NCBI GenBank assembly: GCA_964461295.1
Contig: CAYWTX010000269.1
Location: 1 to 36,768 of the forward strand
Direction of reading: 5' to 3'
Length of the DNA: 36,768 nucleotides
Source of the DNA: CAYWTX01 sp964461295
GTDB taxonomy: Bacteria; Planctomycetota; Phycisphaerae; SM23-33
In this document: positions 1 to 7,203 of the stretch, one piece after another
Numbering within the stretch: position 1 is the stretch's first letter
How the letters are laid out: every line of letters begins with the position of its first letter
Made by a program: the position numbers and the translations under genes
Notes under the pieces: generated by a model
The model's database searches: none
Seen by the model: the letters and a program-made list of their open reading frames with translations, nothing else
Told to the model about the DNA's origin: nothing

Positions 1-864
1 TTGGCAATGGGCAATAGGCCGTTGATCGCGACCTGCGTCTTGAGCGCAGTCCTCGCCGGCTGCGATCCGAGCGGTCCCAGCGAGGACTACTCGATGCAGG
101 GGATGTACAAGAGGATGGTCGGGACGAGCCCCAAGCAGGAAGTGGCGATGGCGTTCGACCCCAACGACGCCGACAATCGGCGCGTGGGGATCACGAAGCT
201 GTCGTCGCGCGACTATGGGCTGAAGGAGCCGTACCTGAAGGGCTACGCGGCGATCCTGCGGAACGACCAGGAGCCGCTGGTGCGTTCGGTGGCTGCGCGG
301 GCGCTGGGCAAGGCGAAGGACCCGGCATACCTGATGGACGTCGTGCGCGCCTTGAACGACAAGGACACGGGCGTGCGGGTGGATGCGGCCGTCGCGCTGG
401 ACAGCCTGACGGGCGAGGCGGCGGTCGAGTCGCTGCGGGTGCACGCGGGGGAGGACCCGGCCGAGGACGTGCGCGGGCATTGCGCCAAGGCGCTGCGGCA
501 CTACGCGCGGGCGGCGGTGTACGAGACGTTGGTGGGGTGCCTGCGGGACAAGTCGTTCACGGTTCGCTACCAGGCGCACGGTTCGCTGGTGGAGATGACC
601 GGGCTGGACGGCGGGTACGACCCAGACGGCTGGACGGGGCTGACGAGCGGGAAGCCCCCGCGGGAGGGCGCGACGAGCCGCCCGTGGTGGGACTGGATGG
701 GGACATCGAAGGAAGCGGGTTCAGCGAAGAACTCACAGATCCCGGGCGAGCCGGCCCGGCCGACGACGAATGGGGATGGCGCCGCGAAGACGGCGACCCC
801 GCAGCTTGGGCCGACGAGCCGCCCATGGTGGGACTGGATGGGCGTGACGGAGAAGAAGCACTGA
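1..864 (+). CDS. HEAT-repeat lipoprotein with duplicated C-terminal WWDW motif
   Basis: Probably an envelope-anchored scaffold protein; its partner is unknown. The N-terminus is a lipoprotein signal with lipobox LAGC (Cys 21 counting from the TTG at base 1). Residues about 75-200 hold three to four HEAT-like helical repeats with the usual LVRSVAARALG and VRVDAAVALDSL patterns. The low-complexity tail carries the decapeptide TSRPWWDWMG twice, at residues 225-234 and 272-281, about 140 bases apart. The start is uncertain: TTG at base 1 lies on the window edge and ATG at base 7 gives an equally good signal peptide, so the gene may also begin upstream. The stop overlaps the next start by one base, which indicates co-translation with the dehydrogenase. 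HEAT proteins carry no specific function by themselves, so the role is unassigned. Confidence 0.8.
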   Translation: MAMGNRPLIATCVLSAVLAGCDPSGPSEDYSMQGMYKRMVGTSPKQEVAMAFDPNDADNRRVGITKLSSRDYGLKEPYLKGYAAILRNDQEPLVRSVAARALGKAKDPAYLMDVVRALNDKDTGVRVDAAVALDSLTGEAAVESLRVHAGEDPAEDVRGHCAKALRHYARAAVYETLVGCLRDKSFTVRYQAHGSLVEMTGLDGGYDPDGWTGLTSGKPPREGATSRPWWDWMGTSKEAGSAKNSQIPGEPARPTTNGDGAAKTATPQLGPTSRPWWDWMGVTEKKH

Positions 865-1823
865 TGCGGGCGCTGATCTACGACGGACACGTGCGGCTGA
901 AGGAGAACTGGCCCGATCCGCATCCGGGTCGTGACGAGGCGTTGGTGGCGGTTCACAAGGCGGGGATTTGCGCGACGGACCTGGAAGTGGCCCGCGGGTA
1001 CATGGGGTTCCGGGGCGTGATGGGGCACGAGTTCGTCGGCGAGGTGGCGGCTGGGCCGAGGCGGTGGAAGGGCCATCGCGTGGTGGGGGAGATCAACTGC
1101 GTGTGCGGGCGGTGCCGCATGTGCCGGGGGGGCCTGGCCAATCATTGCCTTCGGCGGACGGTGCTGGGGATCAGCGGGCGCGACGGTTGCTTCGCGGAGT
1201 TCCTGGCCGTGCCGCTGCGGAACCTGCACGAGGTGCCCGACAGCGTCAGCGACGAGGCGGCGACGTTCGTGGAGCCGCTGGCCGCGGCGCTCCAGATCGT
1301 GCGGCAGGTGAAGCTGGGATCGCGCGACAGCGTCGTGGTGCTGGGCGACGGGCGGCTGGGGCAGCTCATCGCGCGCGTGCTGAAGGGCCGGCGGCTGGGC
1401 AAACTGGTGATGGTGGGCCGGCACGCGGCGAAGCTGGAGGCGGCCGAGAAGCAGGGCGTGCAGGCCGTGGCGGCGGAGGACTTCGTGGCGGCGCAGGACG
1501 CCGACGTCGTGGTGGACGCGACGGGGCGTTCCGCCGGGCTGGAGCTGGCGATGCGAGCGGTTCGCCCGCGGGGAACCATCGTGCTGAAGAGCACGTACGC
1601 GAAGGGGGATGGGATCAATCTCTCGCCGCTGGTGGTGAACGAGATCACGCTGATGGGTTCGCGATGCGGGCCGTTCGAGGACGCCATCGCGGCGCTGGCG
1701 AGCCGGGAGGTGGACGTGGCGACGCTGGTCAGCGCGGAATTCCCGCTCAGCGAGGGCACGGCGGCGTTGGCGGCGGCCGGCGAGGGCGACAAGTTCAAGG
1801 TGCTGCTGGATGCGCGGCGATGA
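864..1823 (+). CDS. Zinc-dependent alcohol/polyol dehydrogenase (MDR family)
   Basis: A medium-chain dehydrogenase/reductase of 319 residues that should oxidise an alcohol or polyol with NAD(P). Visible family marks are the catalytic zinc ligands in GICATDLE and GHEFVGEV, the four-cysteine structural zinc site CGRCRMCRGGLANHC, and the Rossmann segment VVVLGDGRLGQLIARVL. The ATG at 864 is chosen because it overlaps the upstream TGA and leaves a normal MDR N-terminus (MRALIYDG); a longer open frame upstream is only a shadow. It is slightly shorter than typical sorbitol or threonine dehydrogenases (about 340-350). The substrate cannot be read from the sequence; sugar-alcohol or threonine-type dehydrogenases are the nearest general match. 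It is the second gene of a three-gene overlapping operon. Confidence 0.88.
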   Translation: MRALIYDGHVRLKENWPDPHPGRDEALVAVHKAGICATDLEVARGYMGFRGVMGHEFVGEVAAGPRRWKGHRVVGEINCVCGRCRMCRGGLANHCLRRTVLGISGRDGCFAEFLAVPLRNLHEVPDSVSDEAATFVEPLAAALQIVRQVKLGSRDSVVVLGDGRLGQLIARVLKGRRLGKLVMVGRHAAKLEAAEKQGVQAVAAEDFVAAQDADVVVDATGRSAGLELAMRAVRPRGTIVLKSTYAKGDGINLSPLVVNEITLMGSRCGPFEDAIAALASREVDVATLVSAEFPLSEGTAALAAAGEGDKFKVLLDARR

Positions 1824-2664
1824 ACCGGGGGCTTTCGGGCTGGTCGGCCTGCCCGGCGGGCGGCGGGTGGGGCGGTTGGCCGCACTCGATGCGATTCCGG
1901 GCATTCTGCACGCGGTGACGACGCGGCAGGGGTTCGACGTCGTGCGGGCGCGGCAAGACCGGGCCGCCGGCGCGGCCGCGGCGGCCGAGGCGATGGGCAC
2001 GATGGGCGCGGCGTTCTGCGAGCAGGTTCACGGCAACGCTGTCCTGGCGGTGGATCGGCCTGGCCTGGCCGGCAGGGCCGATGGCTTGGTGACGGCGACG
2101 GGGGGCCTGGCGCTGTGTGCGTTCAGCGCGGATTGCCCGCTGATCCTGGCCGCCGACGCGGACGGCTCGGCGGTGGGCGTGGCGCACGCATCGTGGCGCG
2201 GCACGGTGGCGGCCGTCGCCGGCAAGCTCATCGCGAAGATGGCGGGCGAGTTGGGCTGCCGTCCCGAGCGGATCGTGGCGGCGATCTGTCCCTCGGCTGG
2301 GCCGTGCTGCTACGAGGTGGGCGAGGACGTTCGCGCGGCCGCGGCTGCGGCGTTGGGGCCAGAGGCGGAGGGGTTCGTGCGGCCCAGCGGGGCGGGGAAG
2401 TACCACTTCGACCTGTGGGCGGCGAACCGGGCGCAGCTCGTTGCGGCGGGCGTGCGGGAGGCGAATCTGCACGTGGCGGGCGTGTGCACGATATGCCGCA
2501 ACGACCTGTTCCCGAGCTATCGGGCCGAGGGGGAGACGGCGGGGCGGTTCGTTGCGGGGGTTGCGATCAAACGCTCAATCCCAGGAGAGGGATTCCAGAT
2601 GCAAGATAGGCTGACGTACAATCGAATCCTCCATCCCCAGGGGGGTTGTTCCGGGAGCTTGTGA
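1810..2664 (+). CDS. pgeF: PgeF/YfiH-type multicopper oxidase-fold purine nucleoside phosphorylase
   Basis: Member of the DUF152/YfiH family, first called polyphenol oxidase (laccase) and later linked to purine nucleoside phosphorylase/adenosine deaminase activity and to peptidoglycan editing. The three conserved metal ligands are visible: His in EQVHGN, Cys in SADCPL and His in VAHASWRG. The downstream CTICRNDLFPSYRAEG and GRFVAGVAI blocks are the normal family ending. The start overlaps the dehydrogenase by 14 bases. About 30 residues after the normal end (from KRSIPGEG) look like non-homologous extension, and the stop codon lies in the left end of a dispersed palindromic repeat remnant, so the C-terminus was probably altered by repeat insertion. 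Confidence 0.86.
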   Translation: MRGDEPGAFGLVGLPGGRRVGRLAALDAIPGILHAVTTRQGFDVVRARQDRAAGAAAAAEAMGTMGAAFCEQVHGNAVLAVDRPGLAGRADGLVTATGGLALCAFSADCPLILAADADGSAVGVAHASWRGTVAAVAGKLIAKMAGELGCRPERIVAAICPSAGPCCYEVGEDVRAAAAAALGPEAEGFVRPSGAGKYHFDLWAANRAQLVAAGVREANLHVAGVCTICRNDLFPSYRAEGETAGRFVAGVAIKRSIPGEGFQMQDRLTYNRILHPQGGCSGSL

Positions 2665-2686
2665 AAGAACTGGAGCTCGCGGGTCG
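2654..2686. repeat. Truncated left end of family-B palindromic repeat
   Basis: The stretch reads GAGCTTGTGAAAGAACTGGA followed by GCTCGCGGGTC. It matches the first 30-odd bases of the full-length elements at 5462-5642 and 17005-17190 (GAGAGTTTGTGAAAGAATCGG and so on). No right terminus is seen nearby, so this is a relic. It supplies the TGA stop of the pgeF-like gene. Confidence 0.55.
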
Positions 2687-2745
2687 GCCTTTCGGTTCGG
2701 AGTTCCCGGTTCCGAGTTTGGGCTTCGCAACGTAAGCTACTGTCC

Positions 2746-3426
2746 ATGGACGCGTTGATCTTCGACTTCGACGGCGTGGTGGTGAACTCCGAGCCCATTC
2801 ACTGCAAGTGCTTCCAGGCAACGCTGTGGACCGTGGGCGTGAACCTGACCGAAGAGGACTACTACGCCAAGTACCTGGGCTACGACGACCACGATTGCTT
2901 CCTCGTGGCCGCACGGGATTCGGGCCTGCCGCTGACGGAGCCGCAGATCGCCGCCCTCACGGCCGCCAAGACGCGCCTGGTGCTGGCGGAGTACCGATCG
3001 TCGGTGCAGGTTCTGCCGGGGGTCGCCGAGCTCATTCGCACCGCCGCCGCCGCGGGCGTGCCCGTCGGCGTCTGCTCGGGCGCTCTGCGCGAGGAGATCG
3101 AGCTCGCCGCGAGGGCCTTAGGCCTGCTGGATTGCTTCCGTACGATCGTGGCCGCCAGGGACGTGCGCCACGGCAAGCCCGATCCCGAGGGGTACGCTCT
3201 GGCGATGCGGCGCCTCTCGGCCGCGGCCGTCCGCCCGCTGGACCCCGCCCGCTGCCTCGCCATCGAGGACTCCCCCGCCGGCATCGACGCCGCCCACGGC
3301 GCGGGCATGAGAGTCCTGGCCGTCACCAACTCCTATCCCGCGGGGCAGCTCGTCGCGGCGGAGCGCGTGGTTGCGTCGCTCGCCGATGTCACCCTCGCCG
3401 ACGTGCGGACGCTGTGTGACCCCTGA
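2746..3426 (+). CDS. HAD-superfamily phosphatase/beta-phosphoglucomutase-like
   Basis: A cytosolic HAD hydrolase of 226 residues acting on a small phosphorylated metabolite, probably a sugar phosphate. All HAD motifs are present: motif I DFDGVVVNSE (both Asp), a helical cap (about residues 15-90), motif II Ser in VCSGALREE, motif III Lys in HGKPDPEGY, and motif IV IEDSPAGI. This is the subfamily I layout shared by beta-phosphoglucomutase, phosphoglycolate phosphatase and GS1-like phosphatases. The sequence cannot separate a mutase from a phosphatase. ATG at 2746 places DFDG at the expected distance from the start. It stands alone, 81 bases after the previous gene, which are partly repeat-derived. 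Confidence 0.88.
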   Translation: MDALIFDFDGVVVNSEPIHCKCFQATLWTVGVNLTEEDYYAKYLGYDDHDCFLVAARDSGLPLTEPQIAALTAAKTRLVLAEYRSSVQVLPGVAELIRTAAAAGVPVGVCSGALREEIELAARALGLLDCFRTIVAARDVRHGKPDPEGYALAMRRLSAAAVRPLDPARCLAIEDSPAGIDAAHGAGMRVLAVTNSYPAGQLVAAERVVASLADVTLADVRTLCDP

Positions 3427-3738
3427 TCCGCCAAGGGCGACTTGCGCAGTCCTCCATGGGCCTTCGGCTCACACCGGGCTGTAGGGAAGCGTTTCGGGGC
3501 GCCGCGGCCGCGACGTCCGCAACCGTGCCTTCCGGACGTCGACCGAGACCCCGAGGGGGCCGGCCCGTCCGCGAACAGCGAAGTCCATGCTGAAGACCCG
3601 CGGACCCTTCGTCCCAGCCACCGAATCCCGCGATGCCCACAGGTCGCGTTCTTTGTCGCTCGTTGTCGCGTGCAGGCGGTTACAATGGCTCCGCCTCGTG
3701 GGCAACGCTAACCTGCCCGAGCGAAGCAGGACGACGAA
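3427..3738. other. Intergenic stretch without recognised gene
   Basis: About 310 bases between the HAD gene and the next operon. No conserved protein, tRNA or repeat family found elsewhere in the window was recognised. Its far end must hold the promoter of the 3739-5459 unit. A TACAAT hexamer near 3684 is the best -10-like sequence, but no properly spaced -35 accompanies it. Confidence 0.4.
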
Positions 3739-4296
3739 ATGACGCGATCTTCCGCCCAGGCCGGCAGAGACGGCGCGCTGGATCCGCTCCGCCAGGAGAT
3801 GCGCGCGTACTACGATGCCCTCCGCTACGACCGCTTCGAACAGAACCCAGGCGCCGTCCGCCGCCGCGACGAAATCCGCCAGGCCATGGACCGCTTCGCC
3901 GCCGCCAATCCCCATGCTGCCGCCTGGACGCTCAAGGCCCAACTGCACCACGAAATCGCCGAGCGATTCGAGCCCGTCCTCTTCCCCCACAGCCCGTTCT
4001 TCCGGGAGATGGGCCTGCGGCCATCCGAGAACTGGGGCACTCTCGCGAGGAACCACGTCGCCAACTGGGTGCACGCCAAGCGGCGTGCCCTGGTCGAGGA
4101 CCATCCGCGGGCCCGCAACGTGCGTGCCCTGGGCTTCGACAACGGCGGCCTGGCCATCGCCCACCCGAGCATCTTCGACTCCGACCACCACTGCCTGGGC
4201 TACACAAGGCTGTTGCGCCTCGGCATCGACGGAATCGAGGTCCGCCCGTGGGCGGAGATCGACAACCGCACTGGACTGGAGATCGCATGGGAATGA
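3739..4296 (+). CDS. Conserved-looking protein of unknown function, partner of UroD-like protein
   Basis: 185 residues, no signal peptide or membrane segment, rich in Arg, His and Asp. No recognised domain. The N-terminal half is helical and charged; the C-terminal half contains ARNVRALGFDNGG and HPSIFDSDHHCLGYTRLL, with a histidine/cysteine cluster that could bind metal (inference). The stop overlaps the UroD-like start by 4-10 bases, so the two are almost certainly co-translated and may act together on the same substrate. The protein speaks of a single-domain enzyme or chaperone, but function is not assignable. Confidence 0.75.
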   Translation: MTRSSAQAGRDGALDPLRQEMRAYYDALRYDRFEQNPGAVRRRDEIRQAMDRFAAANPHAAAWTLKAQLHHEIAERFEPVLFPHSPFFREMGLRPSENWGTLARNHVANWVHAKRRALVEDHPRARNVRALGFDNGGLAIAHPSIFDSDHHCLGYTRLLRLGIDGIEVRPWAEIDNRTGLEIAWE

Positions 4297-5459
4297 CGAA
4301 GTTGAGCGCCCAGTTCGGGATCGCCCCCGACGGCGACTGGGTGCGGCGCCACAACGAGCAGGCCCGCGAGGTCGTCGCCGCGTGGCGGGCCGACCGCCCC
4401 AGCCGCGTGCCGCTGCTTTGCGACGATTCGTTCATCCAGCACGGCCTGTGGGCGGGCGAGGTCGGCCTGGACTACCTTCCCTACTACGCCGACCCCGACG
4501 AGATGCTCCGCGTGCAACTCGAGGCCGCCCGACGCCGCCGCGAGCTGCCCATCTACGACCTGGCGCTGGCCCAGCCGCCCGAAAGCTGGCCCATCACCGT
4601 CGACTTCTGGCCCGTGCCCGCGCCCGGCTGGCTCGGTTGCGAGCTGAGCTTCCGCCACGACGCCTGCCCCAACCATCGCCCACTGGACCTGTCGCGCGAC
4701 GCCGCCGGCGCCATGCCCATGCCCGACCCGCGCACCGGCGGCCTGCTCGCCACCCTCGCCGACTTCCGCCGCCGAATCCGCCAGCGCTGCCAGGCCGGCC
4801 TGACCTTCCTTGGCCGGCCGGTCGGGCCGGTGCGTTCCGGCGTCGACCACGCCGGCGTGTTCGCGATGGCCCTGGACGTGCGCGGACCGGACATCATGGC
4901 CGACATGTACGATGAACCCGACTTCGCCGCACGCTTCCTGCTCAAGATGGCCGAGTGGTGCGACGCATTGGAGACCGCATGGAGAGAGGCCCAGCCCGCC
5001 AATCGCCCCTACTTCCGCAACACCGATCACGGCATCGACATGCTGTCGGGCGAGATGTACGAGCGGTTCCTGTTGCCGGTGATTCTGGAGATGAACCGTC
5101 GGCGCGGCACGCCGCTGCCCAGCGGCCTGCACCACTGCGGACGCGGACAGCACCTTCTGCCGGTGATCGGCAAGCACTTCCCGCTCCAACGGTTGGACGA
5201 CCTGACGTTCCCGCTGATCGACGTGGCCCGTGCCCGCCGCGACGTCGGCCCCGAGGTGTGGGTGAAGGTCGTCATCGAGGACGCCATCGTCCGTTTCGGC
5301 CCCGCCGAGCGAATCCGCCAGACGGTCCGCGACCTGATGGCCAGCGGCGCCAAGGGCCGCGGCCGACTCGCCCTCAGCGTGGGCGACATGCTCGCCGGCA
5401 CGCCGCTGGAACACCGTGTTGCGCTCTACGAGGCCGTGAAGGAATTCGGCGGGTACTGA
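4287..5459 (+). CDS. Uroporphyrinogen decarboxylase-superfamily protein (methyltransferase-like)
   Basis: 390 residues of the UroD/MtaA/CmuA superfamily, which includes haem-pathway decarboxylases and corrinoid-dependent methyltransferases. The HHCGRG segment near residue 285 corresponds to the zinc/substrate region (H-x-C-G) of the methyltransferase-like branch, and the ISVGD-like ending LALSVGDMLAGTPLEH is typical. The overall pattern is unlike HemE, which starts with RPVWFMRQAGR-like motifs absent here. ATG 4287 was chosen; ATG 4293 (giving a 4-base ATGA overlap) is an equal alternative. No corrinoid protein or activator lies nearby. The role is therefore a superfamily-level call: methyl transfer or decarboxylation of an unknown substrate. 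A second superfamily member is at 17509. Confidence 0.8.
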   Translation: MGMTKLSAQFGIAPDGDWVRRHNEQAREVVAAWRADRPSRVPLLCDDSFIQHGLWAGEVGLDYLPYYADPDEMLRVQLEAARRRRELPIYDLALAQPPESWPITVDFWPVPAPGWLGCELSFRHDACPNHRPLDLSRDAAGAMPMPDPRTGGLLATLADFRRRIRQRCQAGLTFLGRPVGPVRSGVDHAGVFAMALDVRGPDIMADMYDEPDFAARFLLKMAEWCDALETAWREAQPANRPYFRNTDHGIDMLSGEMYERFLLPVILEMNRRRGTPLPSGLHHCGRGQHLLPVIGKHFPLQRLDDLTFPLIDVARARRDVGPEVWVKVVIEDAIVRFGPAERIRQTVRDLMASGAKGRGRLALSVGDMLAGTPLEHRVALYEAVKEFGGY

Positions 5460-5461
5460 GT

Positions 5462-5642
5462 GAGAGTTTGTGAAAGAATCGGATCTCGCGGGTCTGCCCG
5501 CGATGGAAGCTTTCTGCCTCCCCTTCAGGGCTTCTCTCCTAATCCATTGTACACCTGTGGCTTACGACACAGGCCGAATCCTGACCGCCCCCTCGGGGCG
5601 AAGAGGGACGAGGCCGCTTCCTCAGTTCCTTCACCAACTCTC
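5462..5642. repeat. Family-B palindromic element, full copy 1 (181 bp)
   Basis: The ends are near-perfect inverted repeats: GAGAGTTTGTGAA at 5462-5474 and TTCACCAACTCTC at 5630-5642. Internal hairpins include CCTGTG-GCTTACGA-CACAGG (about 5551-5570) and GCCCC-CTC-GGGGC (about 5588-5600), and GGAAGC pairs with GCTTCC further out. The element sits between convergent genes, and its right end supplies two bases of the esterase stop codon. A second full copy lies at 17005-17190. No coding capacity is evident. Confidence 0.8.
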
Positions 5643-6783
5643 AGTACAGCGGCTTGAACACGATCCGGTCGACGATGACTCCCGGCTCGCGGCGGCGGAA
5701 GCGAACCGTCACGTCGGCCGGCTCTTCGAGCGCGAAGCGCATCACGCGTTGCGCCGCGGCAAGTCTGCCGTACGCGTTGTGCCACAGGTTCCACGTGTGG
5801 CTGCCCACGTCCAGCGCGATCGAATCGTGGTCGCCGTCCGAGCAGAACATGTACACGTCGACCTCGTATCCCCCGGGCGGGAGGTGGGTCTTCGTCTCGG
5901 CCTGGTCGGTCTCGGCCTCGAATCGCACGCCCTTGCCGCCCGACGCGCCGAGCAGCCCGGCCACCTGCGCGCCCTTCAGCGTGAAACTCTCGGCTTCGAT
6001 CTCGACCGCCTTGCGGGTGACGGCGACCCGCTGCGCCGGCGCGGCGGCGGGCTTGCGCCGCTGCTGGAGCATCCAGTCGTACAACGCGGGCGTGTTGTAC
6101 GCGGCCGTCCAGCAATCGTGGCTTGCCTCGGGGTACACAGTGAACTTCACCTTCCCGCCGAACTGGCGCAAGCCGATCACCATGTCCTGGGATTCCTGGA
6201 GCGGCACGGCGTTGTCGCGCGCCCCGTGGAACACCCAGGCCGGCACGTGCGCGATCGACGGCACCTGGCGGACCGATCCGCCGCCGCACATCGGCGCGAT
6301 CGCGGCGAAGCGGTTGGGGCACGCGGCCGCCAGGGCCCACGTGCCGTAGCCGCCCATGCTCAGGCCGGTGACGCAGATCCGGTCACGGTCGACGCGGTAG
6401 CGGGCCGCGACGTCGTCCAGCAGGGCGATCAGCACGTCGTTGTCCCAGCCCTGGTCCAGCGGGCACTGCGGGGCGACCAGGATGAACGGGAACTGCTTGC
6501 CCGCGGCCAGGAGCTTGGGCAGGCCTTCCTTCTTGACCATCTGGACGTTGTCGCCGCGTTCCCCGGCCCCGTGCAGGAACAGCACCAGCGGCCAGTCGCG
6601 CTTGTCCTTGTCGTAGTCGGCCGGGAGGAAGAGCAGGTAGTCGGCCTTGATCGACTTGGTGATCTTCGTCTGGAGCGTCTCGGCCTGGAGGTCGCCGACG
6701 GGCGGAACGGGTTGCGGGCAACCGGCCAGTGAGAGGACGCCGGCGGCGGACGTGGCGGCAACAAAGGCGAGCAAGTTGCGCAT
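5641..6783 (-). CDS. Exported alpha/beta-hydrolase esterase with C-terminal carbohydrate-binding-like domain
   Basis: 380 residues. A lipoprotein signal (lipobox LAGC near residue 22) directs it to the envelope. Residues about 40-260 form an alpha/beta-hydrolase of the feruloyl/acetyl esterase, LpqC-like type: oxyanion region LVLFLHGAGERG, nucleophile GLSMGGYG, an Asp in FHGARDNAVP and the catalytic His in YPEASHDCW. Residues about 270-380 look like a beta-sandwich, perhaps carbohydrate-binding (EIEAESFTLKG followed by aromatic-rich strands). It probably deacylates plant or algal polysaccharide outside the cytoplasm. The ATG at 6783 has GGAG eight bases upstream. The gene is monocistronic; the stop touches repeat B. 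Confidence 0.85.
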   Translation of the reverse strand: MRNLLAFVAATSAAGVLSLAGCPQPVPPVGDLQAETLQTKITKSIKADYLLFLPADYDKDKRDWPLVLFLHGAGERGDNVQMVKKEGLPKLLAAGKQFPFILVAPQCPLDQGWDNDVLIALLDDVAARYRVDRDRICVTGLSMGGYGTWALAAACPNRFAAIAPMCGGGSVRQVPSIAHVPAWVFHGARDNAVPLQESQDMVIGLRQFGGKVKFTVYPEASHDCWTAAYNTPALYDWMLQQRRKPAAAPAQRVAVTRKAVEIEAESFTLKGAQVAGLLGASGGKGVRFEAETDQAETKTHLPPGGYEVDVYMFCSDGDHDSIALDVGSHTWNLWHNAYGRLAAAQRVMRFALEEPADVTVRFRRREPGVIVDRIVFKPLY

Positions 6784-6889
6784 GTCTGGTCTCCGGAGGT
6801 GTGCGGGGAGTGTACCCGGCGAGGGGGGGCGTGTCCATCATCGAAGGTGGGTCTCGTCGCGCGGGATCGCCCCAGCCCAGGGCTGCTTT

Positions 6890-7007
6890 CTCGTAGCGTC
6901 TAACCGACGCGCCGTCGGTCAAACCGGCCCCAACCGCATCCAGCCCCCCGTGGGGCGTCAACGCCGAATCAGAAGCGGTTTGACCGATCCCGCATCGGTC
7001 AAACGAG
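6890..7007. repeat. Palindromic element with inverted ends (family E, 118 bp)
   Basis: The left end (CTCGT, then hairpin ACCGAC-GCGCC-GTCGGT at 6903-6919 followed by CAAACCG) is an imperfect inverted copy of the right end (CGG then the perfect 11-bp hairpin GTTTGACCGAT-CCCGC-ATCGGTCAAAC at 6978-7004, then GAG). A third hairpin, GCCCC-CCGT-GGGGC, lies between them. No open frame. Only nine bases separate it from the 114-bp element at 7017. Confidence 0.65.
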
Positions 7008-7016
7008 AGTAAGGGT

Positions 7017-7130
7017 CCGTCACGAAATAACCTGAGCAAGCCAGTCTTGGTGGCACAGCTTTCCAAGCTGTGCAGCACAGGTCGGAGACCTGTGCCACCT
7101 GGGAAACGTGAACAAGTTATTTCGTGACGG
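7017..7130. mobile_element. 114-bp MITE-like element, copy 1
   Basis: Perfect 15-bp terminal inverted repeats CCGTCACGAAATAAC / GTTATTTCGTGACGG bound two internal hairpins, GCACAGCTT-TCC-AAGCTGTGC and GCACAGGTC-GGA-GACCTGTGC. It is non-coding. The copy at 14397-14510 differs at a single base (7034 G versus 14414 C). The perfect ends and near-identity suggest recent movement or gene conversion, but no transposase is present in the window, so mobilisation in trans is an inference. Confidence 0.85.
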
Positions 7131-7203
7131 CGCCTAAGGCGGTCCCGGCGCGACCGCGGGATCGTGGGCAGGACGAAGATTCGGCGCGGAGACAATCCTC
7201 GCA

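Noticed and set aside
3648..3690. Promoter TTGTCG / TACAAT before 3739
   Set aside because: Spacings of 12 or 22 bases do not fit sigma70, so only a -10-like hexamer can be noted.
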